49,786 bases of DNA, from positions 1-49,786 of IMG/VR virus record IMGVR_UViG_3300009285_010839; one strand, written 5' to 3'. A program made the translations under genes and the position numbers. Source of the stretch: a virus. Of this stretch, positions 7,821 through 14,919 are shown in pieces. The notes under the pieces are model-generated. The model did not search any database, was not told where the DNA came from, and saw only the letters and a program-made list of their open reading frames with translations. Within the stretch, counting starts at the first letter, position 1, and each line of letters opens with the position of its first letter.

Positions 7821-8054
7821 ATGGTAACTTATACAAATGATCCTTTAGTTTATATTTTTCTTGCCAATAATAATCTTGTTGTTAACACGCAAAAAGAAAA
7901 TATAAATATTTCAAATCAAGGAAATGTTACAATTTCTGAAGCAAATATTATTGAAGGAAGCGGACCTCTTAAAAAAAGGTTTGTAACTGAAAAAATTACA
8001 ATAAAAACGCATATTAGCAATGTTTTAGTTGTTGAAGATGGTTTTGAAATTTAA
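7821..8054 (+). CDS. Hypothetical beta-rich protein
   Basis: A protein of 77 residues (MVTYTNDPLVYIFLANNNLV...) starting 2 nt after the preceding stop, so cotranscribed. It is predicted to be mostly beta strand (alternating V/I/N/T). No motif is recognised. Its end overlaps the convergent glycosyltransferase gene by 30 nt. Confidence 0.5.
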   Translation: MVTYTNDPLVYIFLANNNLVVNTQKENINISNQGNVTISEANIIEGSGPLKKRFVTEKITIKTHISNVLVVEDGFEI

Positions 8055-8906
8055 CAATTTTTTCAATTGCTCTTTATATGGGTAATCCTTTATTGCTTTT
8101 TCTCTCATTTCATTAACTAACTTCTCTCTCTCTTCCTCGTGTTCGAGATAGTATTGTATTTTCTCTACAAGATCATCATTATTTTTCCACACAGGAGCCA
8201 TGGGGTAGCATTCTTTGTATGCTTCCTTATCATCAGAAATCAAAAGTGTTGAACCATTACAAATAATTTGATGAACTTTTTGTGAAGGACTAAGATTTCC
8301 AATATGTTTATTGATTGTTATTTTAAAGCAGTTCATAGCATAGTTGAGATCATTAAGATAAACTGCTTGTCCTGCCCAACCTTCGTGGCCATTCCAACCA
8401 TTTCCGATTATTTTTAATGATATTCCTTTTTCTTTAAGTCTATTTCTTACATCATTGATAAATTCTTCTCTTTCTTTTCCACGAAAAGTTCCAATAAAAA
8501 GAACATTTTTCTCAAATACTCGTGCCGGTATTGGTTTAAACTGTTCAGGATCAGCACCCATGGGGAGCCAGTGATCTTCGTATCCTGGGATTTTGTTCAT
8601 GGTGAAAAATTGATTGTAATACTTAGTATAATCCAAAAGTTCTACGAGAGGATAATCCTTTTGATTGCTTGCATATTCAGCATCTTCGAGATAATAAAGA
8701 ATCTTTTTCTTTGCTTTGATAAGATTAATATCGTGTTTCTTATTTGACCAAGACAAAGCAATATCATAATTTCTTTTTGGTGGTTTAATACAATTTATAG
8801 GATCCCAAATGGTAACATCGTGTCTTAATTCTTGAAGAGCTTTGATAACAAAAATACATGAAGTACCTGCACGAGAATATAAGTTTCCTATCAAAAGAAT
8901 TTTCAA
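8025..8906 (-). CDS. CgeB-like glycosyltransferase 3
   Basis: A protein of 293 residues, third paralogue of the CgeB-like set (MKILLIGNLYSRAGTSCIFV start; GNGWNGHEGW; SPSQKVHQIICNGSTLLIS donor-loop; KECYPMAPVWKNNDDLVEKI end). Several blocks of DNA are nearly identical to gene 3756-4646, notably those coding for KIPGYEDHWLPMGADP and ECYPMAP...EKIQYYLEHEEE, although the gene lies on the opposite strand 4 kb away. It is translationally coupled to gene 8903-10009 by a 4-nt overlap. Confidence 0.8.
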   Translation of the reverse strand: MKILLIGNLYSRAGTSCIFVIKALQELRHDVTIWDPINCIKPPKRNYDIALSWSNKKHDINLIKAKKKILYYLEDAEYASNQKDYPLVELLDYTKYYNQFFTMNKIPGYEDHWLPMGADPEQFKPIPARVFEKNVLFIGTFRGKEREEFINDVRNRLKEKGISLKIIGNGWNGHEGWAGQAVYLNDLNYAMNCFKITINKHIGNLSPSQKVHQIICNGSTLLISDDKEAYKECYPMAPVWKNNDDLVEKIQYYLEHEEEREKLVNEMREKAIKDYPYKEQLKKLLNFKTIFNN

Positions 8907-10009
8907 GCTTTCACCAATTTTTTTATTGTTTTGTCCAATTCTCTTGTATAGCTTATATGAGATCTATTCTTTAGAATCCAATCTTTTTCAATATCTGTTA
9001 TTCTAAAATCATTTTCAAAATTCAATTTTATATGATTAGCTAAAATGCCTGTATCGTAATATGTTTTAACATATTCTACTGTATTTTTGAATCTTTCTCT
9101 ATTTATCGGAAAATCTCCGACGATACAAGGAGTACCACAATAAACTGCTTCAAGAGGAAATAATCCGCTAATTGTTTTTGAATAATCTGGAAATACAGCA
9201 AGTTTGGATTCTTTAATGATCTTAAATTTCTCTTGATCTGATATTGCTCCATGAAAAATTATTTTTATACCTAACTGATCTGCCATGAGAAGATAACGAA
9301 ATGGAATATTTCCATTTGATAATTTTAGAGATGGTTTTTCTTCATCATCAAATCCTATTACGTGAAGTTGTAGTTTTTCTTTTATTAATGATAACGCATA
9401 TAGTAATATATCAAGTCCTTTATACCATCTCAATCTTGATACAAAAACTACCTGACGTTTCTTCTCTTTTGATTCTTCCAAAGGAATATTTGGTATGCTT
9501 ATTCCATAATAGATATTTTTTATTTTTTCATTGCTTATTCCTTTTTCAATGAGAATATTTTTAGTAATCAACGTATTAGAAATTATAAGATCACAAATTT
9601 TTAAAAGATGAAAATACCTATTCCATTCTTTTTGATAATCATAATGATATTGAGTAAAATATTGTGATTTTAATCTAAAAACAGGAACATCAAGAACTTG
9701 ACAAATTGTCTTAATTTTTATTATTGGTATTCGATTCCAATATATTTTTTCAAACCAATTTAATCCTTTTACAGAGAAGGATATAGCAATATCATATTTG
9801 TTTTTTCTCAATTTTTCAATTAATTCTTCAGAAGGTTCTGAATGTGTATCATAATCAATATTTTCTATATTTTTATGTTCAGGTTTATTTTTATTAGAGG
9901 TTATATAGGTTATTTTATATCCTTTTTTTGCTAATTCTTCTATAAAGATAGCTTGATGAGTTTTACAATCATAATCTGATAAATCCGATGAAAGGATTAA
10001 TAATCTCAT
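8903..10009 (-). CDS. GT4-like glycosyltransferase 2
   Basis: A protein of 368 residues with a GT-B two-domain layout. It has an N-terminal Rossmann start (MRLLILSSDLSDYDCKTHQ), the linker motif RQVVFVSRLRWYKGLDILLYA, and the donor-site region KFKIIKESKLAVFPDYSKTI followed by PLEAVYCGTPCIVGDFP, where the E and G-T-P fit the GT4 E-x7-E/nucleotide-sugar loop. It is related to 5508-6599. The start ATG overlaps the stop of a tiny zinc-binding ORF (10006-10116). Confidence 0.8.
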   Translation of the reverse strand: MRLLILSSDLSDYDCKTHQAIFIEELAKKGYKITYITSNKNKPEHKNIENIDYDTHSEPSEELIEKLRKNKYDIAISFSVKGLNWFEKIYWNRIPIIKIKTICQVLDVPVFRLKSQYFTQYHYDYQKEWNRYFHLLKICDLIISNTLITKNILIEKGISNEKIKNIYYGISIPNIPLEESKEKKRQVVFVSRLRWYKGLDILLYALSLIKEKLQLHVIGFDDEEKPSLKLSNGNIPFRYLLMADQLGIKIIFHGAISDQEKFKIIKESKLAVFPDYSKTISGLFPLEAVYCGTPCIVGDFPINRERFKNTVEYVKTYYDTGILANHIKLNFENDFRITDIEKDWILKNRSHISYTRELDKTIKKLVKA

Positions 10010-10116
10010 AGATCAAAACCCAATTCTGTTAAATTTTTAATAAACCTAACACATTTTCTACAAAAAGATCTTCTTGTCAAAGCATTATTCTTACAAGATT
10101 CTAAAATACATTTCAT
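10006..10116 (-). CDS. Tiny zinc-binding protein
   Basis: A protein of 36 residues starting MKCILESCKNNALTRRSFCR. It has four cysteines in C-x4-C ... C-x2-C spacing, enough for one zinc. Its TGA overlaps the ATG of the glycosyltransferase gene at 10009, so the two are probably translationally coupled. The cysteine spacing and overlap argue for a real gene. Confidence 0.55.
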   Translation of the reverse strand: MKCILESCKNNALTRRSFCRKCVRFIKNLTELGFDL

Positions 10117-10132
10117 ATCTTCACATCCTTTT

Positions 10133-10189
10133 CCGACGGAAAATAAGGTTGGAAAAAGAGGTGTCTTAAAGCCAACCTTTAACCGTCGG
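10133..10189. repeat. Two-part inverted repeat (long hairpin)
   Basis: Nested arms CCGACGG/CCGTCGG and AAGGTTGG/CCAACCTT form a 57-nt hairpin with a 19-nt loop. It lies in a gene-free stretch (10117-10341), about 50 nt from an IS200/IS605-like end at 10239. Together these look like the remains of a non-autonomous palindrome-associated element, or the terminator of the upstream minus-strand gene. Confidence 0.6.
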
Positions 10190-10238
10190 TTCAGTCTGAA
10201 TGAGCACTCCGCAAGGTTTTGTGGATTCGATTCTTATC

Positions 10239-10277
10239 GTGACATACTCCCAACTCTAAAGGGTGTGGGTTTCATAG
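10239..10277. mobile_element. Solo right-end-like sequence of an IS200/IS605 element
   Basis: GTGACATACTCCCAA, then a short palindrome around CTCTAAAGGG, then GTGTGGGTTTC copies the design of the right ends at 1674, 12337 and 12928 (GTGACATCCTC, hairpin, GGGCTTCC or GGAGCTTCC). No tnpB is next to it. Downstream, 10316-10335 has a small inverted repeat (AACTC/GAGTT). The gene-free stretch 10117-10341 contains nothing else I recognise. Confidence 0.5.
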
Positions 10278-10341
10278 TTCTGAGACGGAAGTTGTCATCG
10301 CAGTTCCTCTTGTCGCCTAACTCTATGGGGGAGTTTGGTTT

Positions 10342-10707
10342 CTAGTTCTTTTTGCATTCTAAACCATTACAGACTACTACCGTTGTATCTTGAGCATTAT
10401 TGATAAGATAAGCTGTTTCTGATCCAAGAATATCTTTTGCTCTAATTTCAGGTTTAAGACATTCGTTGAGATCATCTAAAATAAGCGTATTATCATTATT
10501 AAGAGCTCTTAGTCTTAAATTTGCTTCTTTTATTTGGCTATTGGTAAATCTCATCTCTTGTCTTGTCAAATCATTGCTTTCCAGATACATATCATCAGTT
10601 TGAACCATATACATAATGAGTAATATTGCTAGAATACAACCAAGTAATGCAGAGATTCCTGCAAGTAATTCGTCTAATTTTTCATAACCAAATTGCATGT
10701 CCATCAC
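10342..10707 (-). CDS. Small membrane protein with coiled coil
   Basis: A protein of 121 residues with a transmembrane helix at about residues 15-34 (LAGISALLGCILAILLIMYM) and a charged helical region after it (EMRFTNSQIKEANLRLRAL, likely coiled coil). The end holds two cysteines (VVCNGLECKKN). It abuts the upstream gene (stop at 10708, start at 10707), so the two form an operon. Function unknown. Confidence 0.6.
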   Translation of the reverse strand: MMDMQFGYEKLDELLAGISALLGCILAILLIMYMVQTDDMYLESNDLTRQEMRFTNSQIKEANLRLRALNNDNTLILDDLNECLKPEIRAKDILGSETAYLINNAQDTTVVVCNGLECKKN

Positions 10708-11202
10708 CTATTTTATCCTATTTATTAATTTGTAGAGAGTTACTCCTATTGCCACGCTTAACGAAACAATTCCGACAAATAAAAGCCATGTTTTGAGAGT
10801 TACTTTTTTCCCCAATTCTGTCATTTTCGTTTTCATTTTTTCTTCTGGTGTATCAAGAATGGCATTTTCCGGATTATCACTCAATTCCTTATTTTCTTCA
10901 GTGAATTTTTTTCCCTCACCATTGATTCCTTGTGCCTGAATAGTTGCCGTTTGTCGGTATTTGATAGTTCCATTTTTTAAGAGAATTTCCCTACTTAAAA
11001 GTTTAACATTCCAAGCATAAAGAAGTTTATATATCTTATTTTTTAAAAGACTGCTAATTTCTTCAGGACATCCTTCTTTTTCTATTAATTCTGTTTGGAC
11101 TATTCCATTTTCTTTGAATTTTGTTACAAAGAGAGCATGCGTATGATCTGCTTCAATTTTCCAATGTTTTCCTTGATATTCCAATAGATTTTTCTTCATC
11201 AT
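10708..11202 (-). CDS. Membrane-anchored protein with soluble N-terminal domain
   Basis: A protein of 164 residues counted from ATG 11202, preceded by AAAGGTGAGG (a ribosome-binding site); a GTG at 11208 is the alternative. The N-terminal 120 residues are soluble and partly beta (EYQGKHWKIEADHTHALFVTKF). The C terminus has one transmembrane helix (TWLLFVGIVSLSVAIGVTLY) with a short basic tail. It is the middle gene of a three-gene minus-strand operon (11375-10342). No known domain recognised. Confidence 0.6.
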   Translation of the reverse strand: MMKKNLLEYQGKHWKIEADHTHALFVTKFKENGIVQTELIEKEGCPEEISSLLKNKIYKLLYAWNVKLLSREILLKNGTIKYRQTATIQAQGINGEGKKFTEENKELSDNPENAILDTPEEKMKTKMTELGKKVTLKTWLLFVGIVSLSVAIGVTLYKLINRIK

Positions 11203-11213
11203 CCTCACCTTTT

Positions 11214-11375
11214 CTAAAGTATTTTTTGTTTAATTTTTTCATATACTGTTACCATGACTTCGTATCCTATAAAACGTTTAAGAAATTGGATTCTTGCCCC
11301 ATTTCCTCCTTTTTTTACTATTAATTGTTTTCCGCTTGCATCCATTGATATTTCGGCTATTTTCCTTTTCTCCAT
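11214..11375 (-). CDS. DUF2080-like small beta protein
   Basis: A protein of 53 residues (MEKRKIAEISMDASGKQLIV start). The second half, KKGGNGARIQFLKRFIGYEV, fits the pattern G-N-x-A-x-v-x2-P-k-x-w/f-i-G-x-x-V of DUF2080, small AbrB/SpoVT-like proteins often found near transposons in archaea. It is probably a DNA-binding regulator. It has its own TATA box (11395-11412 on the minus strand), and the conserved repeat at 11427-11475 lies upstream of that. Confidence 0.55.
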   Translation of the reverse strand: MEKRKIAEISMDASGKQLIVKKGGNGARIQFLKRFIGYEVMVTVYEKIKQKIL

Positions 11376-11394
11376 CTTGGATATATTAAGGATA

Positions 11395-11415
11395 TACTTA
11401 TATATAAATATTGCT
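11395..11415 (-). promoter_or_regulatory. TATA promoter for the DUF2080-like operon
   Basis: Minus strand AATATTTATATATAAG lies about 25-35 nt before ATG 11375. The same string, AATATTTATATATAGG, precedes the zinc-ribbon gene at 49399, and both promoters carry the same conserved repeat further upstream. Confidence 0.65.
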
Positions 11416-11426
11416 ATAGAAATGGC

Positions 11427-11475
11427 TTTGCCTCAAAAGTCAGGAGAGTGACCCAAAAGTTAACTTATGAAAGAG
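11427..11475 (-). repeat. Conserved 49-bp promoter-upstream repeat, copy 1
   Basis: Read on the minus strand it starts CTCTTTCATAAGTTAAC and ends CTGACTTTTGAGGCAAA. It matches 49211-49260 (plus strand) at all but a few positions. The flanks add a perfect inverted repeat (GCTTTGCCTCA at 11425-11435 with its complement at 11479-11489), so the unit could form a long stem. It contains the palindrome AAGTTAACTT. In both copies the order repeat, TATA box, small regulator-like gene is preserved, suggesting an operator. Confidence 0.8.
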
Positions 11476-11509
11476 TTATGAGGCAAAGCTTATAGAAATT
11501 GATTTTCGG

Positions 11510-11537
11510 CAATATTTAAATAATTAACTGATTAAAT
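11510..11537 (+). promoter_or_regulatory. Duplicated promoter segment, copy 2
   Basis: Identical over 28 bp to 7416-7443 and in the same position relative to a homologous gene. It contains the TATA-like AATATTTAAATAA. Confidence 0.75.
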
Positions 11538-11545
11538 ACCTTTAT

Positions 11546-12340
11546 ATGGATGAAAACGAAAAGCGAAAGAGTTCAGGCTTACTGTGGGCGTTACTAATAG
11601 GTGGAGGAGTTGCAGGATTAGTTTTAGCTTCAAAACCTGTAAAAGCTCAACCAGGTGTTGCTCCGATTGAAGAAGAACCTGAACCAATCTTATTTCCTTC
11701 CTGTGATCCTGATACTTGTGAAGGTTTCTGTGTTAATGGAATCTGCACTCCTTTAATCTTATTTACTCATAAAGAATGTAATATTGGCCAGTGTATTGAT
11801 GTTGGTGGGATAGGAGAGGATCAATGCCAGCAAGATGGAGAATGTTTTCAACCTCAACCTCTTCCCGATTGTCAATCTGGAGAAAATGAATTCGATTTTA
11901 ACGGACCTTTTTGCATAAATAAGCAACATGATCTTATGAGATGGAGACAATGTACTCAAAATAATGAATGGGGAAACTGGGAGGTTATTGAGAATTGTCC
12001 TGAACAATGTGGGCAATTGATAGAATTTGAAGAAATTGGTCATGATGAACTTTTTGTTACCATAACTGCTTCTGTTCGCAATATAAGTTCTGTATCACAA
12101 TTAATATGTGTTAAAGTTTCTGGTGATGGTTTATTCGCCGGTGCTCCAATACAAACGAGTATAAATTTAAATCCGCAACAAGCACAAGCTCGATTTGGGA
12201 GATGGGTTTTACAAAAAGACACAAATGTAACTGCTATTGTTGGTTGTTTAAATCAACAGGGAGAATGTGTTCGCAATGAGAGTTATGCTTTGTTTTGGAT
12301 TAGTAGAGAAGAAAGATTAATTGTGAGAAGATTAGCGTGA
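11546..12340 (+). CDS. Cysteine-motif membrane protein 2
   Basis: A protein of 264 residues with the same plan as the 7450 gene. A charged start (MDENEKRKSS) leads into a transmembrane helix (GLLWALLIGGGVAGLVLASK) and a cysteine-rich outer region (CDPDTCEGFCVNGIC; HKECNIGQCIDVGGIGEDQC). It also has an extra segment with paired Cys/Trp (CTQNNEWGNWEVIENC) and a C-terminal beta-sandwich-like domain of about 100 residues. It is probably displayed outside the cell or on the virion. Its stop codon is embedded in a solo IS end (12337), so the natural C terminus may have been changed by an insertion. Confidence 0.75.
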   Translation: MDENEKRKSSGLLWALLIGGGVAGLVLASKPVKAQPGVAPIEEEPEPILFPSCDPDTCEGFCVNGICTPLILFTHKECNIGQCIDVGGIGEDQCQQDGECFQPQPLPDCQSGENEFDFNGPFCINKQHDLMRWRQCTQNNEWGNWEVIENCPEQCGQLIEFEEIGHDELFVTITASVRNISSVSQLICVKVSGDGLFAGAPIQTSINLNPQQAQARFGRWVLQKDTNVTAIVGCLNQQGECVRNESYALFWISREERLIVRRLA

Positions 12341-12376
12341 CATCCTCCCACGCACTAAAGTGCGGGGCTTCCAAAA
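12337..12376. mobile_element. Solo right end of an IS200/IS605 element
   Basis: GTGACATCCTCCCACGCACT, then AAAGTGCGGGGCTTCC: the signature TGACATCCTCCC-hairpin-GGGGCTTCC end of archaeal TnpB elements, with hairpin GCACT/AGTGC, but without any tnpB or left end nearby. It forms the last codon and stop of the upstream gene. It is either a scar after loss of the rest of the element or a minimal hairpin unit. Confidence 0.7.
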
Positions 12377-12400
12377 GGAAAGATCAAGGATGTGGAAATA

Positions 12401-12643
12401 ATGGGACAAGAACTTATTGATGGATGGTCTCTGGTTCACTTCGGAGCTGGAGCAATTCTTGGTTTGATGAAGTTATCAAGAACTTCAGCCTATTCATTGA
12501 TTATCGGATACGAAGTTTTTGAGAATATTCTTAAATTTGAGAATAAGGACATTTTTGGAGATAATGAATCATTTAAAAACATTGTTGCTGATACAGTTAT
12601 AGGAATAGCTGGTTACGAATTTATTAAATTGAAGAAAAACTAA
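12401..12643 (+). CDS. Small membrane protein (HF-x-GA motif)
   Basis: A protein of 80 residues from ATG 12401 (GTG 12392 would add three). The N terminus WSLVHFGAGAILGLMKL followed by YSLIIGYEVFENIL has the VanZ-like arrangement of a His-Phe pair entering a first helix. The last segment NIVADTVIGIAGYEFI is a second membrane or amphipathic helix. Proteins of this type are frequent in archaeal viruses, but the role is unknown. It converges with the next gene with a 4-nt overlap. Confidence 0.6.
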   Translation: MGQELIDGWSLVHFGAGAILGLMKLSRTSAYSLIIGYEVFENILKFENKDIFGDNESFKNIVADTVIGIAGYEFIKLKKN

Positions 12644-12840
12644 GCCATAGTAGGTTTATCTATGATTTCGACTTTCAAACGATACCATTTCCCATGCAAT
12701 TCAATGGGATTATAGATTTTTCCGATTCCCATTCCTTTCTTTGCATAAAAATCTACTTTATATTTTCTAATCCCCTTTATCTTTTTTTTAGAGCAAAGAT
12801 AATACTCATTTCCGAACTTCTTGATGTAAAGTTTTGTCAT
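12640..12840 (-). CDS. Small basic hypothetical protein
   Basis: A protein of 66 residues (MTKLYIKKFGNEYYLCSKKK...), rich in lysine and tyrosine, probably an all-beta fold. Its ATG overlaps the TGA of the upstream reading frame (ATGA at 12837-12840). That frame, now fused to TnpB copy B, was originally the end of an adjacent gene. No known family recognised. Confidence 0.55.
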   Translation of the reverse strand: MTKLYIKKFGNEYYLCSKKKIKGIRKYKVDFYAKKGMGIGKIYNPIELHGKWYRLKVEIIDKPTMA

Positions 12841-12927
12841 TCAAATCCGTCATCTGATTCTTCATAAAATCTACAACTGGGGCAATGTGGTTGGCCAAAG
12901 GGGGAATTCTTAGAAATAACTACAGGA
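12837..12927 (-). pseudogene. 3' end of a gene truncated by IS copy B
   Basis: Outside the element boundary the minus-strand frame continues as VVISKNSPFGQPHCPSCRFY and ends EESDDGFE. CPSC suggests a zinc site in the lost protein. The frame is now only reachable by reading through from TnpB copy B. The segment overlaps the start of the next gene in ATGA fashion, typical for an original operon. The 5' part of the gene should lie beyond 14252 on the minus strand but was not identified. Confidence 0.5.
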
Positions 12928-14147
12928 GTGACATCCTCTCCAACATAAACCTTCGGTTTAAGGATGGAGCTTCCAACGACAGAGCTTGTTGAAGGTTTTG
13001 TCGTTATAGTTCCTGCTTCATCCACAACAGCCAACGATGTTGGTCTTACATTATGTTCACAGGCGTTAAGTTCGGCACAGTCCGTACCTACTTTCAAAAT
13101 ATTAATTGAGGCGTTCAAGTCACGATGGCAAACAAAACCACATTTTGGGCAAGAAAATTGTCTTTCAGACAAAGGCATCTCCTTGATAATTCCACAATTG
13201 GAACAGGTCTTGCTTGTGTTCGCTGGATTAACTTCTATGAATCGCCCACCGCTTGTTACAGCTTTGTAGGACAACATCTTAGTGAAATTATTCCAAGAAG
13301 CATCGTTTATGCTTTTAGCGAAAATATGATTTTTAACCATATCTTTAATATTCAATTTTTCAACAGCAATAAAAAAGTTGGATTTGGCTATTCTATGGGA
13401 GAGTTTGTGCAAGAAGTCAATCCGTTGATTGGAAACTTTCAAGTGTTGCTTTCCCAATCTGAAACGAGATTTCCTTCGATTCGCACTTCCTTTTTTCTTC
13501 CTACACAAACGTCTCTGCAATGTCTTGATTCTCTTTTCAGATTTAATGAGATAACGAGGATTTTCAATAATTTCCCCATTGGAGAGTGTTGCTAAATGCT
13601 CAATACCCACATCAATGCCAATCTTTTCAGTAGAAGAATGAATAATAGCTTTATCTGGAATTTCACACGCAAAAGTAGCAAACCATTGACCAACCCTGTT
13701 CTGCTTGACGGTCAAAGTCTTGACTTTTCCTTTAGGAACACGATGCAAAACAATAGGAACACTTCCAATCTTACTCAATTTCAATCTTTTATCATTCAAC
13801 AACTTAAAACCAGATTGAGGAAACGTGATACTATTCACACGACTTTTAAAACGAGGAAAACCTTTTTCCTTACAAGATTTGTCTTTGACTCTACGAAAGA
13901 AGTTGGAAAATGCTTTATGAACTCTGTCAGAGACATTCTGAGCAACCTGAGAATGAACAGGATACTTTCCCTTTATCAGTTTGTTATAGTCAAACTTCCT
14001 AAGAGTCTTCTTGGTTGTTTTGTAACTATTGACAGACGATTCAAGGAGCTCATTATAGATTGCTTTGCAAACTTTCAAAGAAGTGATTATCTTGACCTTC
14101 TGTTTTTTAGAAGGATACAAACGATAGTTATACATCAACAAGCTCAT
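12837..14147 (-). CDS. tnpB: TnpB RNA-guided nuclease (IS605 family), copy B, C-terminally extended
   Basis: A protein of 436 residues. RuvC catalytic acids lie in GIDVGIEHLATLS (D), IAVEKLNI (E) and HRDLNAS (D), with the zinc finger CSNCG ... CPKCG, all intact. Copy A is 384 residues. Here there is no stop before the element's right end, so the frame crosses the omega-RNA region and the element boundary at about 12928 and takes its last 30 codons from the flanking gene. The functional part ends around residue 370. Whether the extension is translated or tolerated is unknown. Confidence 0.9.
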   Translation of the reverse strand: MSLLMYNYRLYPSKKQKVKIITSLKVCKAIYNELLESSVNSYKTTKKTLRKFDYNKLIKGKYPVHSQVAQNVSDRVHKAFSNFFRRVKDKSCKEKGFPRFKSRVNSITFPQSGFKLLNDKRLKLSKIGSVPIVLHRVPKGKVKTLTVKQNRVGQWFATFACEIPDKAIIHSSTEKIGIDVGIEHLATLSNGEIIENPRYLIKSEKRIKTLQRRLCRKKKGSANRRKSRFRLGKQHLKVSNQRIDFLHKLSHRIAKSNFFIAVEKLNIKDMVKNHIFAKSINDASWNNFTKMLSYKAVTSGGRFIEVNPANTSKTCSNCGIIKEMPLSERQFSCPKCGFVCHRDLNASINILKVGTDCAELNACEHNVRPTSLAVVDEAGTITTKPSTSSVVGSSILKPKVYVGEDVTPVVISKNSPFGQPHCPSCRFYEESDDGFE

Positions 14148-14252
14148 AGGGGTATAGATTATGTTTGAATTTATATATTTATTGGTTTTTAAGCCGATTC
14201 ATCTCCCACCTGCCTACGGGCAAGGTCGGAGTCTTCTCGGCACGATAGATAA
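12928..14252 (-). mobile_element. TnpB-only IS200/IS605-family element, copy B
   Basis: The ends match copy A. GTGACATCCTCTCCA plus a hairpin (AACCTTCGGTTT) lies at the right end. The left-end region of about 95 bp (14158-14252) is nearly identical to the one beside copy A, including the CTGCCTACGGGCAAGG hairpin. In both copies the base string just outside the left end on the element strand is TTTAT, a plausible transposon-associated motif. No tnpA is present. Differences between the copies are spread over the element, so they did not arise by a very recent duplication. Confidence 0.85.
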
Positions 14253-14253
14253 A

Positions 14254-14296
14254 CCCCTGCGGGATATGATACACAAAGAGGCAAAACCCACAGGGG
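14254..14296. repeat. GC-rich inverted repeat beside IS copy B
   Basis: CCCCTGCGGG (14254-14263) pairs with CCCACAGGGG (14287-14296) with one wobble, leaving a 23-nt loop. It directly follows the left end of the element. It may be the hairpin target the element inserted next to, or the terminator of a neighbouring transcript. Confidence 0.55.
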
Positions 14297-14652
14297 AGAG
14301 GTGATAACTTTCTTATTTAAGGTATTTCCATAAAGCATAATAAACAATTTCTTTCCAATATATACGGTTCGTGATGATATTCACAATAGATGTTCATTTT
14401 AGTAAATTTTCTAAATTTTATAGATTAATATAGGCAGTTCTAATATATAAATATTTCTATTATTGGGTATTGTTTAATCTGCGGGTGTTAAGTGTCTGCT
14501 GTTAAAAAACGGGTGGTAAATCCGAAATCTAATTAGAATATTTTATTTTTATAATCAAAAAATTCAGTAACTTTCTTTTGGAAGTGTTTTAATTCCTGTG
14601 ATTTTTTTTCATTTTTTATATATAAGTAGCAACTTATAATGATAAAACATCA
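14297..14652. other. AT-rich gene-free stretch with promoter-like relic
   Basis: No credible ORF on either strand. Around 14440-14520 it contains a TATA-like AATATATAAATATTTC, then TATTGTTTAA and a 14-codon frame from GTG 14490 (MSAVKKRVVNPKSN). This is weakly parallel to the promoter, leader and start of the SepF gene at 17930-17990 (MSAGVKPI). It may be a decayed duplicate of that gene start. The end at 14620-14660 has short palindromes (CATTATAATG) next to the terminus of the minus-strand operon. Confidence 0.4.
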
Positions 14653-14787
14653 TTATAATGGTGTTGTTATTGGGTGATTGCAGTACACACATTTTTTCTT
14701 ACATCCAACTATACTCTTTATTCTATTTTCATAAAATTGTTTATTCTTACATTTCGGGCAGATTGTTTTTATTATGATGCGATTCAC
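14653..14787 (-). CDS. Small zinc-ribbon protein
   Basis: A protein of 44 residues starting at GTG 14787. It has CPKC and CKKKCVYC, homologous to the 151-309 gene (both carry IIKTICPKCK...Q, NRIK, IVGCKK). It is the last gene of the minus-strand array 17814-14653 and ends in a short palindromic AT stretch. It probably binds nucleic acid or protein. Confidence 0.6.
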   Translation of the reverse strand: MNRIIIKTICPKCKNKQFYENRIKSIVGCKKKCVYCNHPITTPL

Positions 14788-14799
14788 ACCCTTTATTCT

Positions 14800-14919
14800 T
14801 CAAATCCAAGTCACCTTCCCATTCTCGTCAACATGACCCCATTTATCCTTGAGTTTAACACGAGATCTTCCTTCGCTGAAATATCCAACACAATCATATT
14901 TTTGTTCCCAGTTGTTCAT
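14800..14919 (-). CDS. WG-repeat microprotein 1
   Basis: A protein of 39 residues beginning MNNWEQKYDCVGYFSEGRSR. It consists of a single and a half WG (KWG) repeat (KWGHVDENGKV), the beta-hairpin unit that normally occurs in long arrays. Two paralogues of exactly the same length exist in this window (17430-17549 and 20290-20409), all starting M-N/K-N-W-x-Q-K-Y-D. The conserved length supports a real gene family. It overlaps the upstream zinc-ribbon gene by 26 nt. Confidence 0.75.
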   Translation of the reverse strand: MNNWEQKYDCVGYFSEGRSRVKLKDKWGHVDENGKVTWI

